Of a stretch of 64,000 nt of DNA, positions 53,801 through 63,669 are shown in pieces. The position numbers were made by a program, and so were the translations under genes. How positions within the stretch are numbered: the stretch's first letter is position 1; each line of letters opens with the position of its first letter. The stretch is from assembly GCA_028554645.1 (NCBI GenBank), contig JAQOOI010000013.1, positions 124,001 to 188,000 of the forward strand, given 5' to 3'. The notes beneath the pieces are model-generated. The model was not told the DNA's origin and ran no database searches. It saw nothing but the letters and a program-made list of their open reading frames with translations. This DNA is from Omphalotus guepiniiformis (Eukaryota; Basidiomycota; Agaricomycetes; Agaricales; Omphalotaceae).

Positions 53801-55717
53801 TGTATCTCGAGCCATATTATAGCTATGCATATAACGTTCATGCAATAAACGGGTTTTTTGATTATCGTAAGATCCTAAAGCAGGATAACCATCATCGGCA
53901 AAGGTGTGAAGTTTCTCCTTTGATTTCAAAGAAGAGCCTTCTTCGTTTCCATATCCAGTTCGTCTTGTTACAGCGATTCCAGCATCCCGATGAAATGCAG
54001 CCCGACTTGGATAAAGAACATATACGACTCGATTTTCTTCTCCAACATCCTGATAAAGACTATCAAGAGAGGTAACAAAGTCGTTCCAAGCCTCGGAGTC
54101 AGTCTTTGGTGCAGTTCCTGAATGAAGATCGTTTCCTTTGAACAGAAGAAAGAAATAAAGATTTCCTTCTTTATCGGGCCAGGTCCGAGCATATACACCA
54201 CAACGTGCATGAAGAAAATCTCCAGCTGCACTCCCTGCAATATCTTGTCAGCTTTTGATATTAAAAATAATATTGAAATCTTACCAGGAGGTAGACGAAG
54301 TAGTCCCACTAATAGAGTCCAGCCATTGAAGTCATCATTCTCATCGACGTGCCAAGCACCCTGGAGATCCCCAATAAACTCTGCTAGTGATCCACCAATT
54401 CGAGCAGAGGAAACATTCATCTGACAACTGGTGAAAGCAGGTTCAAGAGCACCCGCACAAAAGACATTCATGTCTAATGCACGAAAGTTCCAAACCTCCC
54501 ACTCTTGTTTAGAGATACAAAGAGGAACAATAAGACGGTATAGCTCATGCAAGCATTCAAGTAGATGGTGGATTCGTTCAACAGCATCAGGTGTATTGGC
54601 CTGCGCTGCAGGCTGAACAATGCCAAGACCTTGACCTTCTCCAACTGTTACAGCCAATGAATAAGAACCATCTGCACGGCCATCCACTGGATTGGTAGAT
54701 CGATTATTGTGCTTCAATCCAAGCCGATAGAGTGGAATACTATTCACTGATCCAAATGTTTCTTGCCAGACCTCCTTGGCTAGTCTCTCGATAGTAGGAA
54801 ACTCTATATATTGCGCCAAACTATCTAAAGTTTGTAGACACGCAACAGTAATCAGATCATTGTGATCACCGTTTAGTGTTACCGCAAAAGGTACACCAGG
54901 TGGTAGTTCCACCATCCCTTCCACCGGGTTCATAATGAACTGATGATTAACAGCATCATAACGTATGGGATCCACACCAGGAGGTGTTCGGGTAAGGTAA
55001 AGTTTTTCCTTCTCCTTTTCCTTCTCCGCCTCTGTGGTGGATACAGCTGTCGAGTAAAAATAGCCCCGACGATAGCGACGATCAAGAGATGTGTTGCAGT
55101 GATATGTAGGAGCGATAGGGAACAAACATCCGTCTGGAGGTTTACTAGAACAAGGATTTGGCTGGAGTTCCATTTTCGGAGCTGATTGATCCTTCGAAAG
55201 ATATTCGTTATCCCATAGAAACTGTGGGTCATGAGGATCGGGAGGTGTAATAGGTTCAATGTCCTGGAGATTTAGACCGTAACGGAACCGTCGATCTTAT
55301 TGGATATATAATGTTAGAACAAAACAACAAAATATATTAATTACATACCTTGCTTCTCCTTTTTCATTTTTTCATTCCAAGAATTATACCGAGACCCTGC
55401 ACTCTTTGGTATCACCAAAGGCGTGTTTCCATACACAGGGCTAAATCTATCCTGAATCTCTTCAGAGCCAACAGGGAAGCAACCTGAGGCGGTAGCAGGT
55501 GGTAGACCAGGATTAAATGAATCCATCATCGAAGTAAGCCCAGAGGACAGAAGTGGTGATGTTGGTCGCTGTTCAAGACTTTCCTCATTTGAAGGATCAT
55601 CAGAAAATATATCTGAAACTACAGTTAATATATAAGATAATAAGACAAGTCCAACAGGAACTCACTCATCGTATGAATATGGATACCAAACAGAAGCAAA
55701 AAAAACAATAACTTCAT
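50878..55717 (-). CDS. Dioxygenase-like and chromodomain fusion protein of the large element
   Basis: One long multi-exon gene of roughly 1500 residues, stop at 50878. The N-terminal half has WHVDENDDFNGWTLLVGLLR, then LPPG, and in the next exon GVYART, LYFFLLFKGNDLHSGTAP and ENRVVYVLYPSR. This fits a double-stranded beta-helix 2-oxoglutarate/Fe(II) dioxygenase with H-x-D, distal H and a basic residue. Exons at 53450-53170 splice to TYVITGIIDTREK plus NNSTEYLVRWRGFPEYTDSW plus APELVKNFLKTQHNK, a chromodomain with its aromatic cage positions (Y, W, F/Y). A 740-residue region of unknown fold follows without a break (start of exon near 53213). The proposed first exon (55717-55666, MKLLFFLLLFGIHIHT) looks like a signal peptide and is uncertain; MMDSFNPGLPPATASG at 55529 is an alternative start. 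TET/JBP-type DNA oxidation is a hypothesis only. Confidence 0.65.
53170..53450 (-). other. Chromodomain-coding exons
   Basis: The spliced product reads YVITGIIDTREK, then NNSTEYLVRWRGFPEYTDSW, then IDAAEIKNAPELVKNFLKTQ. This is the standard order of chromodomain strands and C-terminal helix: Y.V..I.d.R...eYLVkWkGf....sW.......elv..F. Chromodomains bind methylated histone tails. Confidence 0.8.
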
Positions 55718-56014
55718 TTGTTTTCTATATCTCCATAGTCAGTCACTACTGTAAGCTGTCTATAGTATTACAAGTACCTTTTAAAAACATAAGAAGAGAA
55801 AACTATATAGAGTATGTTTCAAAAATATAGTGAGAAAGTGTTCACAGTACACAAAGTCGGTTGAGATCAGTTGGGGAAAAGAGGGAAGAAAGAGGTCACA
55901 CGATCCCAGCGTTGATCTATATATACAGGTCCGAAATGTAAATGGTACTGATCATATGATAAGTACAAGAGATGTAAAATCAGGTTCATTTGTAATTTGA
56001 TCAGGTGATTTTGT

Positions 56015-56069
56015 GATGGTCGAAAATTCGGGCATCTCGGACACCGAGATGCCCGAATTTTCGACCATC
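56015..56069. repeat. Perfect 26-bp inverted repeat (hairpin)
   Basis: Arms 56015-56040 and 56044-56069 are exact reverse complements (GATGGTCGAAAATTCGGGCA, then TCTCGG) around the 3-nt loop ACA. It sits at the right edge of the AT-rich element region, just before a P450 fragment. It could be an element end, a terminator-like structure or two back-to-back terminal repeats. Confidence 0.85.
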
Positions 56070-56093
56070 CTACACTATAGGTTAGGGTTCCAG

Positions 56094-56360
56094 CTAATGA
56101 TTGTTCGCATCACCAATAGCGGAAGCTTTGCTACTGCAAAGCAGTTCCACTGAGAATCCTAATGCTGCTGAGTCAAATGCTGCGCACGAAAGAGTATTAA
56201 CCCAACTCACCCTCATTTCGATGAGTTCCATTGCCATCGGCACGTATGGTCTATCTGAATAGATAGTGCTCTTCTTTTCCAACATCTCCACAGTTCGGGA
56301 ATACGAATTTATGACGACAATTGTCGTTCCAAACACCGACATGGATAATAAGTCGCCTGA
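56094..56360 (-). pseudogene. Cytochrome P450 exon fragment
   Basis: The minus strand reads SGDLLSMSVFGTTIVVINSY, then SRTVEMLEKKSTIYSDRPYV and PMAMELIE to a GTGAGT donor. This is the P450 N-terminal segment with the STIYSDRP word. No proline hinge, I-helix or haem loop is attached. The next possible exon (LGFSVELLCSSKASAIGDAN) does not match P450s. An isolated exon. Confidence 0.65.
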
Positions 56361-56368
56361 AGCAATCT

Positions 56369-57037
56369 TTAGGACTGCATCGGGACAGATGGGGTCGGTT
56401 GAATGATGTACGTCCGGGTCTTTGACTTCGATTTGTGTGACCGGGAATCTGATCTCCTTGAATCATGATGACCGTGGTGGTGTGAGGAATGGTGATGCTT
56501 TGGGTACGTTTGAATGACAATGGGCTGCGGCGGAGAGACTGGGGGACTCATGAGTTGGGGTGGAGGAGGATATGCCCCCATGGTAGGTGCGGGTGCAGGA
56601 CTGCGAATGTATGGACCTGTAGCATGAACGGGCACAGGTGCATGGAAGGGTGGCTGTCGCGTTGGTGGTGCACCAGCCAAACCCGTAGGGCCATGTCCGG
56701 CGCTCCTGTAAGGGTAATCACGCTCATGATCACCATAACCTCGTCGTGCGGAATAGTACCCGCCAGCGCTCCCTCCTCGAGGTATAGCAGCACCAGCTTC
56801 GCTCCTGCCATCGAGGTCGTTTGGGTCAACATCTGATCGTGGCCCAAAAGGGACCTTGAATTCATGAGAATGCGCTTCTGTATTGTCAACCCATCGCGAA
56901 ATACGATGCTGGGTGTCGAGATAGCGTTCGTATGCTTTGGGGGAGTAGTCGTATTCCGTCATGAGGGAGGTCGTCAAATCTATAGGATCGTAAAGAGGAA
57001 GGGGGGAGGTGTAACGCGGAGGAGGAGAATAGGACAA
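56369..57037 (-). CDS. Conserved Pro/His-rich protein
   Basis: A single exon of 222 residues starting MSYSPPPRYTSPLPLYDPID. The N-terminal part (SLMTEYDYSPKAYERYLDTQ, HRISRWVDNTEAHSHEFKVP) has an ordered, conserved look. The rest is Pro/Gly-rich and ends with HHHSSHHHGHHDSRRSDSRS and TRTYIIQPTPSVP. It resembles an agaricomycete hypothetical protein family as I remember it. No catalytic motif. A GTATATATAC TATA-like element lies at about 57085. Unlike its neighbours in this part, it seems complete. Confidence 0.65.
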   Translation of the reverse strand: MSYSPPPRYTSPLPLYDPIDLTTSLMTEYDYSPKAYERYLDTQHRISRWVDNTEAHSHEFKVPFGPRSDVDPNDLDGRSEAGAAIPRGGSAGGYYSARRGYGDHERDYPYRSAGHGPTGLAGAPPTRQPPFHAPVPVHATGPYIRSPAPAPTMGAYPPPPQLMSPPVSPPQPIVIQTYPKHHHSSHHHGHHDSRRSDSRSHKSKSKTRTYIIQPTPSVPMQS

Positions 57038-57225
57038 TGAAACAGACGCAGCCCGAGCTGGAAACCTCTCAAAGGCTTACTGGGAGTATATATACTCTAC
57101 AGCACGGACAGCACGCCGAAAGTAAATTGACCGTGGTAACCAGGTCACAAGTGAAGACCTGGCGTCACAAAGAAACCGGTAGACGTCAGCACCGCTGAGA
57201 AGGAAATTCCTGTGCGTTGGTACCG

Positions 57226-58255
57226 GTCCACATCGGCAAGCTGTTCAATGAGTTCTTGACATTTAGCCTTGGCAAGATCCATAAGGTCGGCAGGGATTTC
57301 ATCAGAGTAGACGACTTCGACGCTGAGAAATTTTTGTCAATGTACGACCACGCAAAAGTGAAGAAAAGTAACATACCCCTTCTGGCCTTGGTTGTAAATT
57401 GATCGCCAGTGAACTAAGTTGACCACGCCACGAAATTCATCTTCAACGCCAATGGGCACATGTACAGCAGCTGCAGGTATTCTTAGCTTGGTTCGAATTT
57501 GCTGAACAATTCTCCAAGGGTTCGCGCCAGGCCTACAGATCGAGTAAGTTTTGTAGTCGCATGAAAGACGTAGTAAGGCAACATACCTGTCCATTTTATT
57601 GATGAAGGAGATTCTGGGAACATTGTACCGTCTCATTTGCCTATCAACCGTAGTAGTTTGACTCTGGTGGTATTCGTCAATATCAGACCTTATTATAAGA
57701 ATTGAAAATACGCACTTGTACACCAGCAACCGCACATAAAACCAAGATAGCACCGTCTAAAACTCTAAGCGCGCGTTCAACCTCAATCGTGAAGTCAACG
57801 TGCCCTGAAAGCCGCGACGTATGAATTGAAACCAATGAAATTGCAATAACAAGTCAATACATACCGGGAGTGTCTATAATGTTGATAGCATATTTGCTGG
57901 TCCAATTTGTCAATGGGTTGGTGGTTTCCCAGTCACAGAAGGTTGCAGCACTTTGAATAGTAATACCCTCCTCTCGTTCAAGGTCCATACTGTTCATCTT
58001 TGCGCCAACGTTGTCTCGTCCTCGAACCTAGTCGTACCGTCAGAGGTCAGAGTGGGACTATCGAAGAAAAGTATTTTACTCACCTCATGGATATCATTAA
58101 TTCGACCAGTATAGAACAATATACGCTCCGTTAATGTAGTCTTCCCAGAGTCTATATGTGCAGAAACACCAATATTACGCTGAAAAATTAAACGCTTGAG
58201 GTCTGAGCCGGTAAGATTATATGCCGGTGCAGGTGGTGCCTCAGGTTCAATTGAT
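57226..58255 (-). pseudogene. MEF1: Mitochondrial elongation factor G fragment
   Basis: The N-terminal GTPase domain only. Exons read [38 protein letters not shown] (G1 P-loop), [20 protein letters not shown] (G2), [18 protein letters not shown] (G3), [13 protein letters not shown] (G4) and [20 protein letters not shown]. The frame stops matching after LIEQLADVD near 57226. Domains II-V are missing (about 500 of 760 residues), and so is the mitochondrial presequence. Introns are retained, so this is a DNA-level fragment, not a retrocopy. Its 5' end abuts the P450 fragment directly. Confidence 0.8.
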
Positions 58256-59925
58256 ACCTCATCACCTCCTTACATATCGCTTCTAGCTAAGGTAGATTAG
58301 GCCTGTCCTCGAAGGTCGGAAGTCTTTCTCTGCCCGTGACAGCATCCATTTCCGCTTGAGCTTTCTTCTGTATTTCCGGATACATGCACATGACCAGATA
58401 GAAGACGTAGAAGGTGACCGCACTCTGAAGAACACCATCGTCAGATATGATGTGGCTCTCATTATGCCACTCTAACTTACGGTTTCACCTCCAGCTGAAT
58501 AAACGACATCAGACGTTGACCTGCAACTAATTGACAAAGCTACGTACCGCCAAACATCGAACTTGCGGCAAACTTGAGGTCGAGCTCCTCTTCAGGGGTT
58601 ATCTTCTGTCTGAGCCACTTGGCAGTGAACGAATCCTCTGCGGTACCTTGAGCCTGGAAACGATAGAATGAATATTTATCTCACTTTCCCGATGAATTGC
58701 CGAACCCACCAGTTGCTGCTTCACGAAGTTGAATGGAACGTCCACCATTGCCCAGTAATCCTTCGCCCATGACCTTCCAATTCTCTTCCAAGCAGTTCCA
58801 GGGAACCAATCAGGAACCTTGAGGAGGATCGGCAATTGATTCACTAGGAAAGCACCCGGAGCCGTAGCTCGGTTGAAGTTGTCCATCGCGGTATTAGCAA
58901 TGTTGACGAAGGGGTCGTTCAAGGAAACCTCACAGCCTCCGACGTGCTAAACCCTGCCCCGGACGAAGGGGAAACAATATCCACCTTGAGAGTTTGACCG
59001 TCGAGTGTGAGTGTGGCGGAAGTAGGCGATGATGAAGATATCGATACAGTAGCGTTGGTGTGCATACGCCATTGCCAGGACGTGCTTGTAGTTATTTCGT
59101 CTTGGATCAACACCTGTCTCCTTCCATTGAGTAATCTCACACCTCGCCTGACAGACGTAGCGACGGTAGTAGGGTACGCCGAGCTAATATCCGCAACCCA
59201 ATACGCCGTATCGTCCTCACTTAGGCTCAGCACCGTGCTCTTCCCCTGCTTCGTCCCGCTTGATCCATATCCAAGGATTCTGGGTTCAGCAGTGACCAAC
59301 TGATTCGCCTGGTTGACGCAGATCGTATTCTGACCCTCCGTCATCTTCCTGTAATACGTCCACCGCTCGGCATCTTGTGCTCCGCTGTTGAAGTACCCTG
59401 GTGAATTGTAGTCGCCTGAACCGAGCTCACCAGCCCACCGCGTGCCAAGGGCGTCGAGGACAAAGTCGCCCACGTCCAGATCGTTGTGCGTTTGATGAGC
59501 TGAGTTCCAACCGGCTTTCATGGCGACGTAGAGCGCGTGTTGATCAGTCCACGACGAACGCATCGACACCCACTGTAAGATCACCATTAACAGTTGAAGA
59601 CATTGTAGTAACATTTCTCTCACCTGGTCCATCTCATTGTCGAAATTCATATCCAACGCACGTCCATCCCAAAACGCACCCGCAACTTGCGGCTCATACC
59701 AGAACATACTCCAAGGCTCCGCTGCATCCCACTGCTCACGCTGGAACAATTCCACTTCGTATCCATACGCGACACGGAGAATGATTGCACCAGCATGCCT
59801 GCGAGGTATGTAGAAATAAGATTCGATCGTATATATAAAAATAAAACATACTGGAAGCAATGGTTCAAAAGATTTTCAGGATTCTTCAGTACACGCTTCA
59901 AAAACCGTCTACCAAGATGTTCTAC
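58250..59925 (-). pseudogene. Cytochrome P450 internal fragment, split by a foreign piece
   Basis: Pieces in order on the minus strand: EHLGRRFLKRVLKNPENLLN, AGAIILRVAYGYEV (59925-59753), then, after an 827-bp insertion, SLNDPFVNIANTAMDNFNRA, PDWFPGTAWKRIGRSWAKDY, TAEDSFTAKWLRQKITPEEE, and FYVFYLVMCMYPEIQKKAQA to LPTFEDRPNLP and a TAG where Tyr is expected. The frame then reads [10 protein letters not shown] and breaks off into the MEF1 piece. N-terminus, K-helix pair and haem loop are missing. It belongs to the same broad P450 class as 16150-18103. Confidence 0.7.
58926..59752 (-). pseudogene. Heparinase II/III-like polysaccharide lyase fragment inside the P450 fragment
   Basis: The minus strand reads ELFQREQWDAAEPWSMFWYE, MRSSWTDQHALYVAMKAGWN, SAHQTHNDLDVGDFVLDALG, RWTYYRKMTEGQNTICVNQA, RGVRLLNGRRQVLIQDEIT and ATLTLDGQTLKVDIVSP. 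The HNDLDVGDF and YYRKMTEGQN motifs mark the beta-sandwich half of this lyase family, with one intron retained. It begins and ends exactly at P450 codons (GAAGTG before, TCCTTGAAC after), and the P450 reads through perfectly if it is removed. Both lyase ends are missing. Confidence 0.75.
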
Positions 59926-60960
59926 ACCCCAAAGGAAAGATTCTCTAGCACCTGAGCTTTGAATGCTGAGCGAGAGAGCGACGCGAGGGCACATAAGGAG
60001 CCGTAGATAGCGATGTCACCCGGTGAGACGAGCTATTAAAGAATGTGTGAAAATCCGTTCGAACCCGCGCATATATGTTGATACGAACTTTACCAAACCA
60101 ATCTCCAAGCCCACCCGCATTGCCTGTCCCAGATCCAAGTCGGAGGAAGTGATACGCAGCGCGTTCGTAGTTGGATTGTCCGAGCTGAGCGAGCGCAGTG
60201 GCAAAATCGAGCTTCGATTGAATAATTTCACGATCGGGTATCAGAGCCGAAGCAGGGCCACCTTTACGATTATTTCCAGTAGAGTTATCACCTTTGCCTG
60301 TATTCGAGAAGAGAGCCTCGAAAGCAGCTTCTGCTTTGAAGACATAGGTGGGGAGGTGAGAGTAATTTCTTTGTTCGATCAAAAGCTGGACGACGAAGAT
60401 GAGCAACGAAGAAATATGAGTAGAAACTGCATGCCCGATGTGACACTCACTTCGAGAATCGATAAACACCCATCGAGTACGTGCTGGCTCGTAGTGCAGA
60501 ACTCGCGAGACTTTGTCCAGTGTTTCAGGGCAGCAGGATGATCGCCTATCGAACGATAAAAGGAAGCCAAGTCGCGGTGTCCCATCTACGCACGAGAAAT
60601 GAGACTAATAACACATAAAGCAAGGACCAAAGCACCCGCACCCTAATGCTCTCCTTGATCATATTATTCGAATAGTTCTTCAGCTCAGCCTCCAACTTAA
60701 TCCTCTCGGCATGATTCTTCGTCACAATTTCCTCCGCCCAAGCAGAACTGATTATTGGTTGAGTCCGAGATATCAGGAAGACATTGTGGTACCTTGCCAC
60801 ACCGATCTAAAGCGAAAGAAAAACAATCAAGGAAAAAGAGGTCAACATCCAAAACTACATACCTCAACTTCCCCCTCTCTAAGCTGCCCCAGCGCATGTG
60901 CCTGTTGCTCTGCACTGACGTTCGACGGTCTCGAAGGGTCGTTGTGATTCATCATGGGCA
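59925..60960 (-). pseudogene. CSN1: COP9 signalosome subunit 1 fragment
   Basis: Exons on the minus strand: [120 protein letters not shown] and LVSPGDIAIYGSLCALASLS to LENLSFGV. This is the helical-repeat part of CSN1 (GPS1), a subunit of the complex that removes NEDD8 from cullins. It breaks off inside the segment before the PCI/winged-helix domain, exactly where the P450 piece starts. The N-terminal ~80 residues (the CPSL..EA region) are not found upstream. Confidence 0.75.
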
Positions 60961-61179
60961 CCTAGTGCATAGAGTAGAGTTAGACCCGTGTTTTCTTGTG
61001 TGACGAATATATTCAGAATAAATCTTGAGCTTGAGGCCTTGAGGGAGAGCCAGGGTAACGTAGAGGTAAACGCGAGGAAGAGCGAGAACGGGCTGCAAAC
61101 GTGGTGTTCGTTCCCTTCCCTTTTCAGCGACTAGCACAGGATACCCCGAAACCGAAGCCAAAAAAGGAGCTACTTATGT

Positions 61180-61460
61180 AAGCATTGATAACGCGTTTGA
61201 TAAGGAGCTTTGATAACAGTTTTGGACAGTTTGAGAACGAATATTTATCAGTATTTTATCTAGTTTGCATTATCTTTACTGCATTTGATATGTAGATTTG
61301 GTATTAAATGGCACTGACCTAATATTCTGTTTGAGGGGTTTGATAACGAGTTTAGCAGTTATTTTCGTGAAGTTTGATACTCAAATTGCACATTTGATAA
61401 GAAATTTGAGAGTTTGATATACTGTTTTGGGAGTTTGATAACATAATAAAGTGTTTGTCT
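61180..61460. repeat. Dispersed TTTGATAAC-type repeat
   Basis: About a dozen short words of the form (G/A)TTTGATA(A/T)(C/G) or GTTTGAGAAC occur in 280 bp, in one orientation but with irregular spacing. Such clusters are typical of subterminal repeats of DNA transposons or of regulatory arrays. No gene is present. Confidence 0.6.
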
Positions 61461-61649
61461 TGCTATCCTCAACTTGCTTTCTAGAGTTTACATTGGTATT
61501 CATTTTGTCCATAACAACCCGCCATAGCTTTAACATATCAAATCTTCGCTTTCGATTGCTGTCACGTTGCATAGATCTATTCCTCATGTTCTGTATATCA
61601 AAATGCTATCGTTCAACATTATAACTGATCCAACTACACTGTTATAGAG

Positions 61650-61824
61650 TGTGAGGGGCACACGCACTCAGAACCAGAGCAAGGAAACCGAGAGCCAAAA
61701 AAGCCCAACACTGGGGTTGATAGACTAAAGAAGACACAAACGAAGCTCGTAACTACGTAACAACACATAGTGGCTATGCAGTAACGTGATGGCCGGAACG
61801 ACCGGGACAGCCATAACCGTTACA
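61650..61824 (-). repeat. LTR (3' LTR in element orientation)
   Basis: 175 bp, TG...CA ends, identical to 63495-63669. Confidence 0.93.
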
Positions 61825-62161
61825 CTATCCCCCTTCAAAAAAAGCTATGAATGACAGAGGAATGAGTAGCACAAGCAAACTAGAAAGAAAACAGTGACAG
61901 TGGCAATGGAAGTATAAAGAAATGACCCAGATACCAAGACAGTAAGAAGTTAACTGTGAGGGGTGTCAAAACAATACACGCAAGGAGCAGTAGACAATCA
62001 AAAGAGACCAAAGCCATTTAAGAAAGTTGAATGACTCAGAGCAGTAATCATGATCATCGAGTAAGACCGGAGCCTCTGCACGATACCATTGTAATCACCT
62101 GGAAGCGATAGAAATACAAGACAAGATCGGACTGTGACCGAAGGATTAATCAAGTTGAAAG

Positions 62162-63400
62162 TCAAGAAGACTTAGGGTTAGATGTAGAGGAAGTGGTGGA
62201 GGATCTGGAATTGAAGCGATTGACAGCCTGCGGACTACGGTTGGGGCATTTGTCCTTGATATGACCTGCAATACCGCAGTAAAGGCATACACCTTTAGCA
62301 AGGCGATCAGCGCGTTCAACATCGGAGAGGGGTCCACGAGTTTTAGCACGAAGGGTATCAACTTCCATAGGAACATCAGTAGACACCGATGGAGCAGGAG
62401 CAGGAGGTGGTGGAATTGGTGGAATGGATGAAGCAGGAGGAGCATAAGTGGTAGGTGGAAACTGAGATCTGAATTGAGGAGTATACTGATAGGCAGCAGG
62501 GAACTGAGAAGTAGCAGGAGCAGTGGAAGGCACTGAGGATGATGAAGTAGGTGGCAAAGGATGACTGAGAAAAGAAGCAGGAGCTGGTTCAGAGGATTCA
62601 GTCGAGAAAGATTCACCTCCTTCCCGTTTATCATCCTGTTCTTCTCGCCAAGCAAGATTATCATACTTGATACACATCTCTCCAAAGGCCTTGAATGTGG
62701 TTGGTCGATTCTCAGGAAGAACATACTTCAACGCTCGTCGGACACGGGGTTTGAGACCTTCAGTAAAGGTATCAATAAGTGTATAGTCGGTCCAGTCGAC
62801 ACGAGAGCGGAGTTCATTGTAGCGAGAGAAGTAGTTGGCAGTAGAACCACAATGTTCCTGGTGAAGGGCTCGGAGCTGAGAATTGGCAGTACCATGGGGG
62901 TCAAAGTCACCGAAATGAGTTTCGAAGGCTTTGCAAAAGCAAGTGAAATCGGCTTTGTCCTCATCAGAGACACTACTATACCACATTTTGGGGGTACCAG
63001 CAGCAAGGAAGGTGGACATGTAGAGGGATTTCTGGACATCAGAGGAGAAGCTGTTAGGCTGTAGAGCAATGGCATTCTGTACGTCATTGATGAAATCCTT
63101 AACTTCAGCAGCCTGACCAGTGAACATGGAAGGGAGCTGGAATTTGGCAGGAGTGATGACAGGAGCAGAACGTCGAACAGAGAGCTGGTCCACAGTGTCA
63201 ACAAGGGATGCAACAGTCTGAGAGAGACTAGACAATGAGGCAATGATCTGATGCTGATTCTGATTCTGAAGAGAAATGGCATGGCCCATCTCTACAATGG
63301 TACGAAGGAGATCATGCTGGAGTGTCTGGTCCATGGTAGCAGGTAGAATCTGAGGTGCTGGAGATGCTTCTCTAGGTAGGGAACCAGTGGGATCATCCAT
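62162..63400 (-). CDS. gag: Retrotransposon Gag with CCHC zinc knuckle
   Basis: Structural nucleocapsid protein of the LTR element. The first internal ATG at 63400 gives MDDPTGSLPREASPAPQILP and 412 residues; the frame is also open upstream into the LTR. The Ty3-type gag core reads FTGQAAEVKDFINDVQNAIA, ADFTCFCKAFETHFGDFDP, HGTANSQLRALHQEHCGSTA, YFSRYNELRSRVDWTDYTLI and FTEGLKPRVRRALKYVL. A Pro/Ser-rich linker follows, then the zinc knuckle CLYCGIAGHIKDKCP near the C-terminus (C-x2-C-x4-H-x4-C). Stop TGA at 62162. Confidence 0.9.
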   Translation of the reverse strand: MDDPTGSLPREASPAPQILPATMDQTLQHDLLRTIVEMGHAISLQNQNQHQIIASLSSLSQTVASLVDTVDQLSVRRSAPVITPAKFQLPSMFTGQAAEVKDFINDVQNAIALQPNSFSSDVQKSLYMSTFLAAGTPKMWYSSVSDEDKADFTCFCKAFETHFGDFDPHGTANSQLRALHQEHCGSTANYFSRYNELRSRVDWTDYTLIDTFTEGLKPRVRRALKYVLPENRPTTFKAFGEMCIKYDNLAWREEQDDKREGGESFSTESSEPAPASFLSHPLPPTSSSSVPSTAPATSQFPAAYQYTPQFRSQFPPTTYAPPASSIPPIPPPPAPAPSVSTDVPMEVDTLRAKTRGPLSDVERADRLAKGVCLYCGIAGHIKDKCPNRSPQAVNRFNSRSSTTSSTSNPKSS

Positions 63401-63494
63401 GGCAAGTGAGACAATGAAATCAGATAAGAGAGCAAAGAATGAAGCAAGAAATAGAAAGGCTTTTATGGTTATGATGGTTATGAGTCTATCAAAC

Positions 63495-63669
63495 TGTGAG
63501 GGGCACACGCACTCAGAACCAGAGCAAGGAAACCGAGAGCCAAAAAAGCCCAACACTGGGGTTGATAGACTAAAGAAGACACAAACGAAGCTCGTAACTA
63601 CGTAACAACACATAGTGGCTATGCAGTAACGTGATGGCCGGAACGACCGGGACAGCCATAACCGTTACA
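63495..63669 (-). repeat. LTR (5' LTR in element orientation)
   Basis: 175 bp, identical to 61650-61824. Followed on its right by target duplication TAGAG at 63670-63674. Confidence 0.93.

Larger units (their letters stand above)
61650..63669 (-). mobile_element. Gag-only LTR retrotransposon
   Basis: LTRs of 175 bp at 61650-61824 and 63495-63669 look identical base for base, begin TGTGAGG and end TTACA. The element is flanked by the 5-bp duplication TAGAG (61645-61649 and 63670-63674). A polypurine tract (GAAGGGGGATAG on the minus strand) precedes the left LTR, which is the 3' LTR. The only gene is gag; protease, reverse transcriptase and integrase are absent, so it must depend on another element. 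The identical LTRs indicate a recent insertion. Confidence 0.93.

Noticed and set aside
43553..56080. Possible terminal repeat pair TATAGTG at about 43562 and CACTATA at about 56072 for the large element
   Set aside because: Only seven bases match cleanly; beyond that the similarity is weak and no target duplication is visible. Too short to claim as ends.
56015..56100. Helitron 3' end (hairpin followed by CTAA-T at about 56095)
   Set aside because: The hairpin is longer than usual for Helitrons and lies about 25 bases from the CTAA instead of about 10; no Rep/helicase gene or matching 5' TC end is seen.
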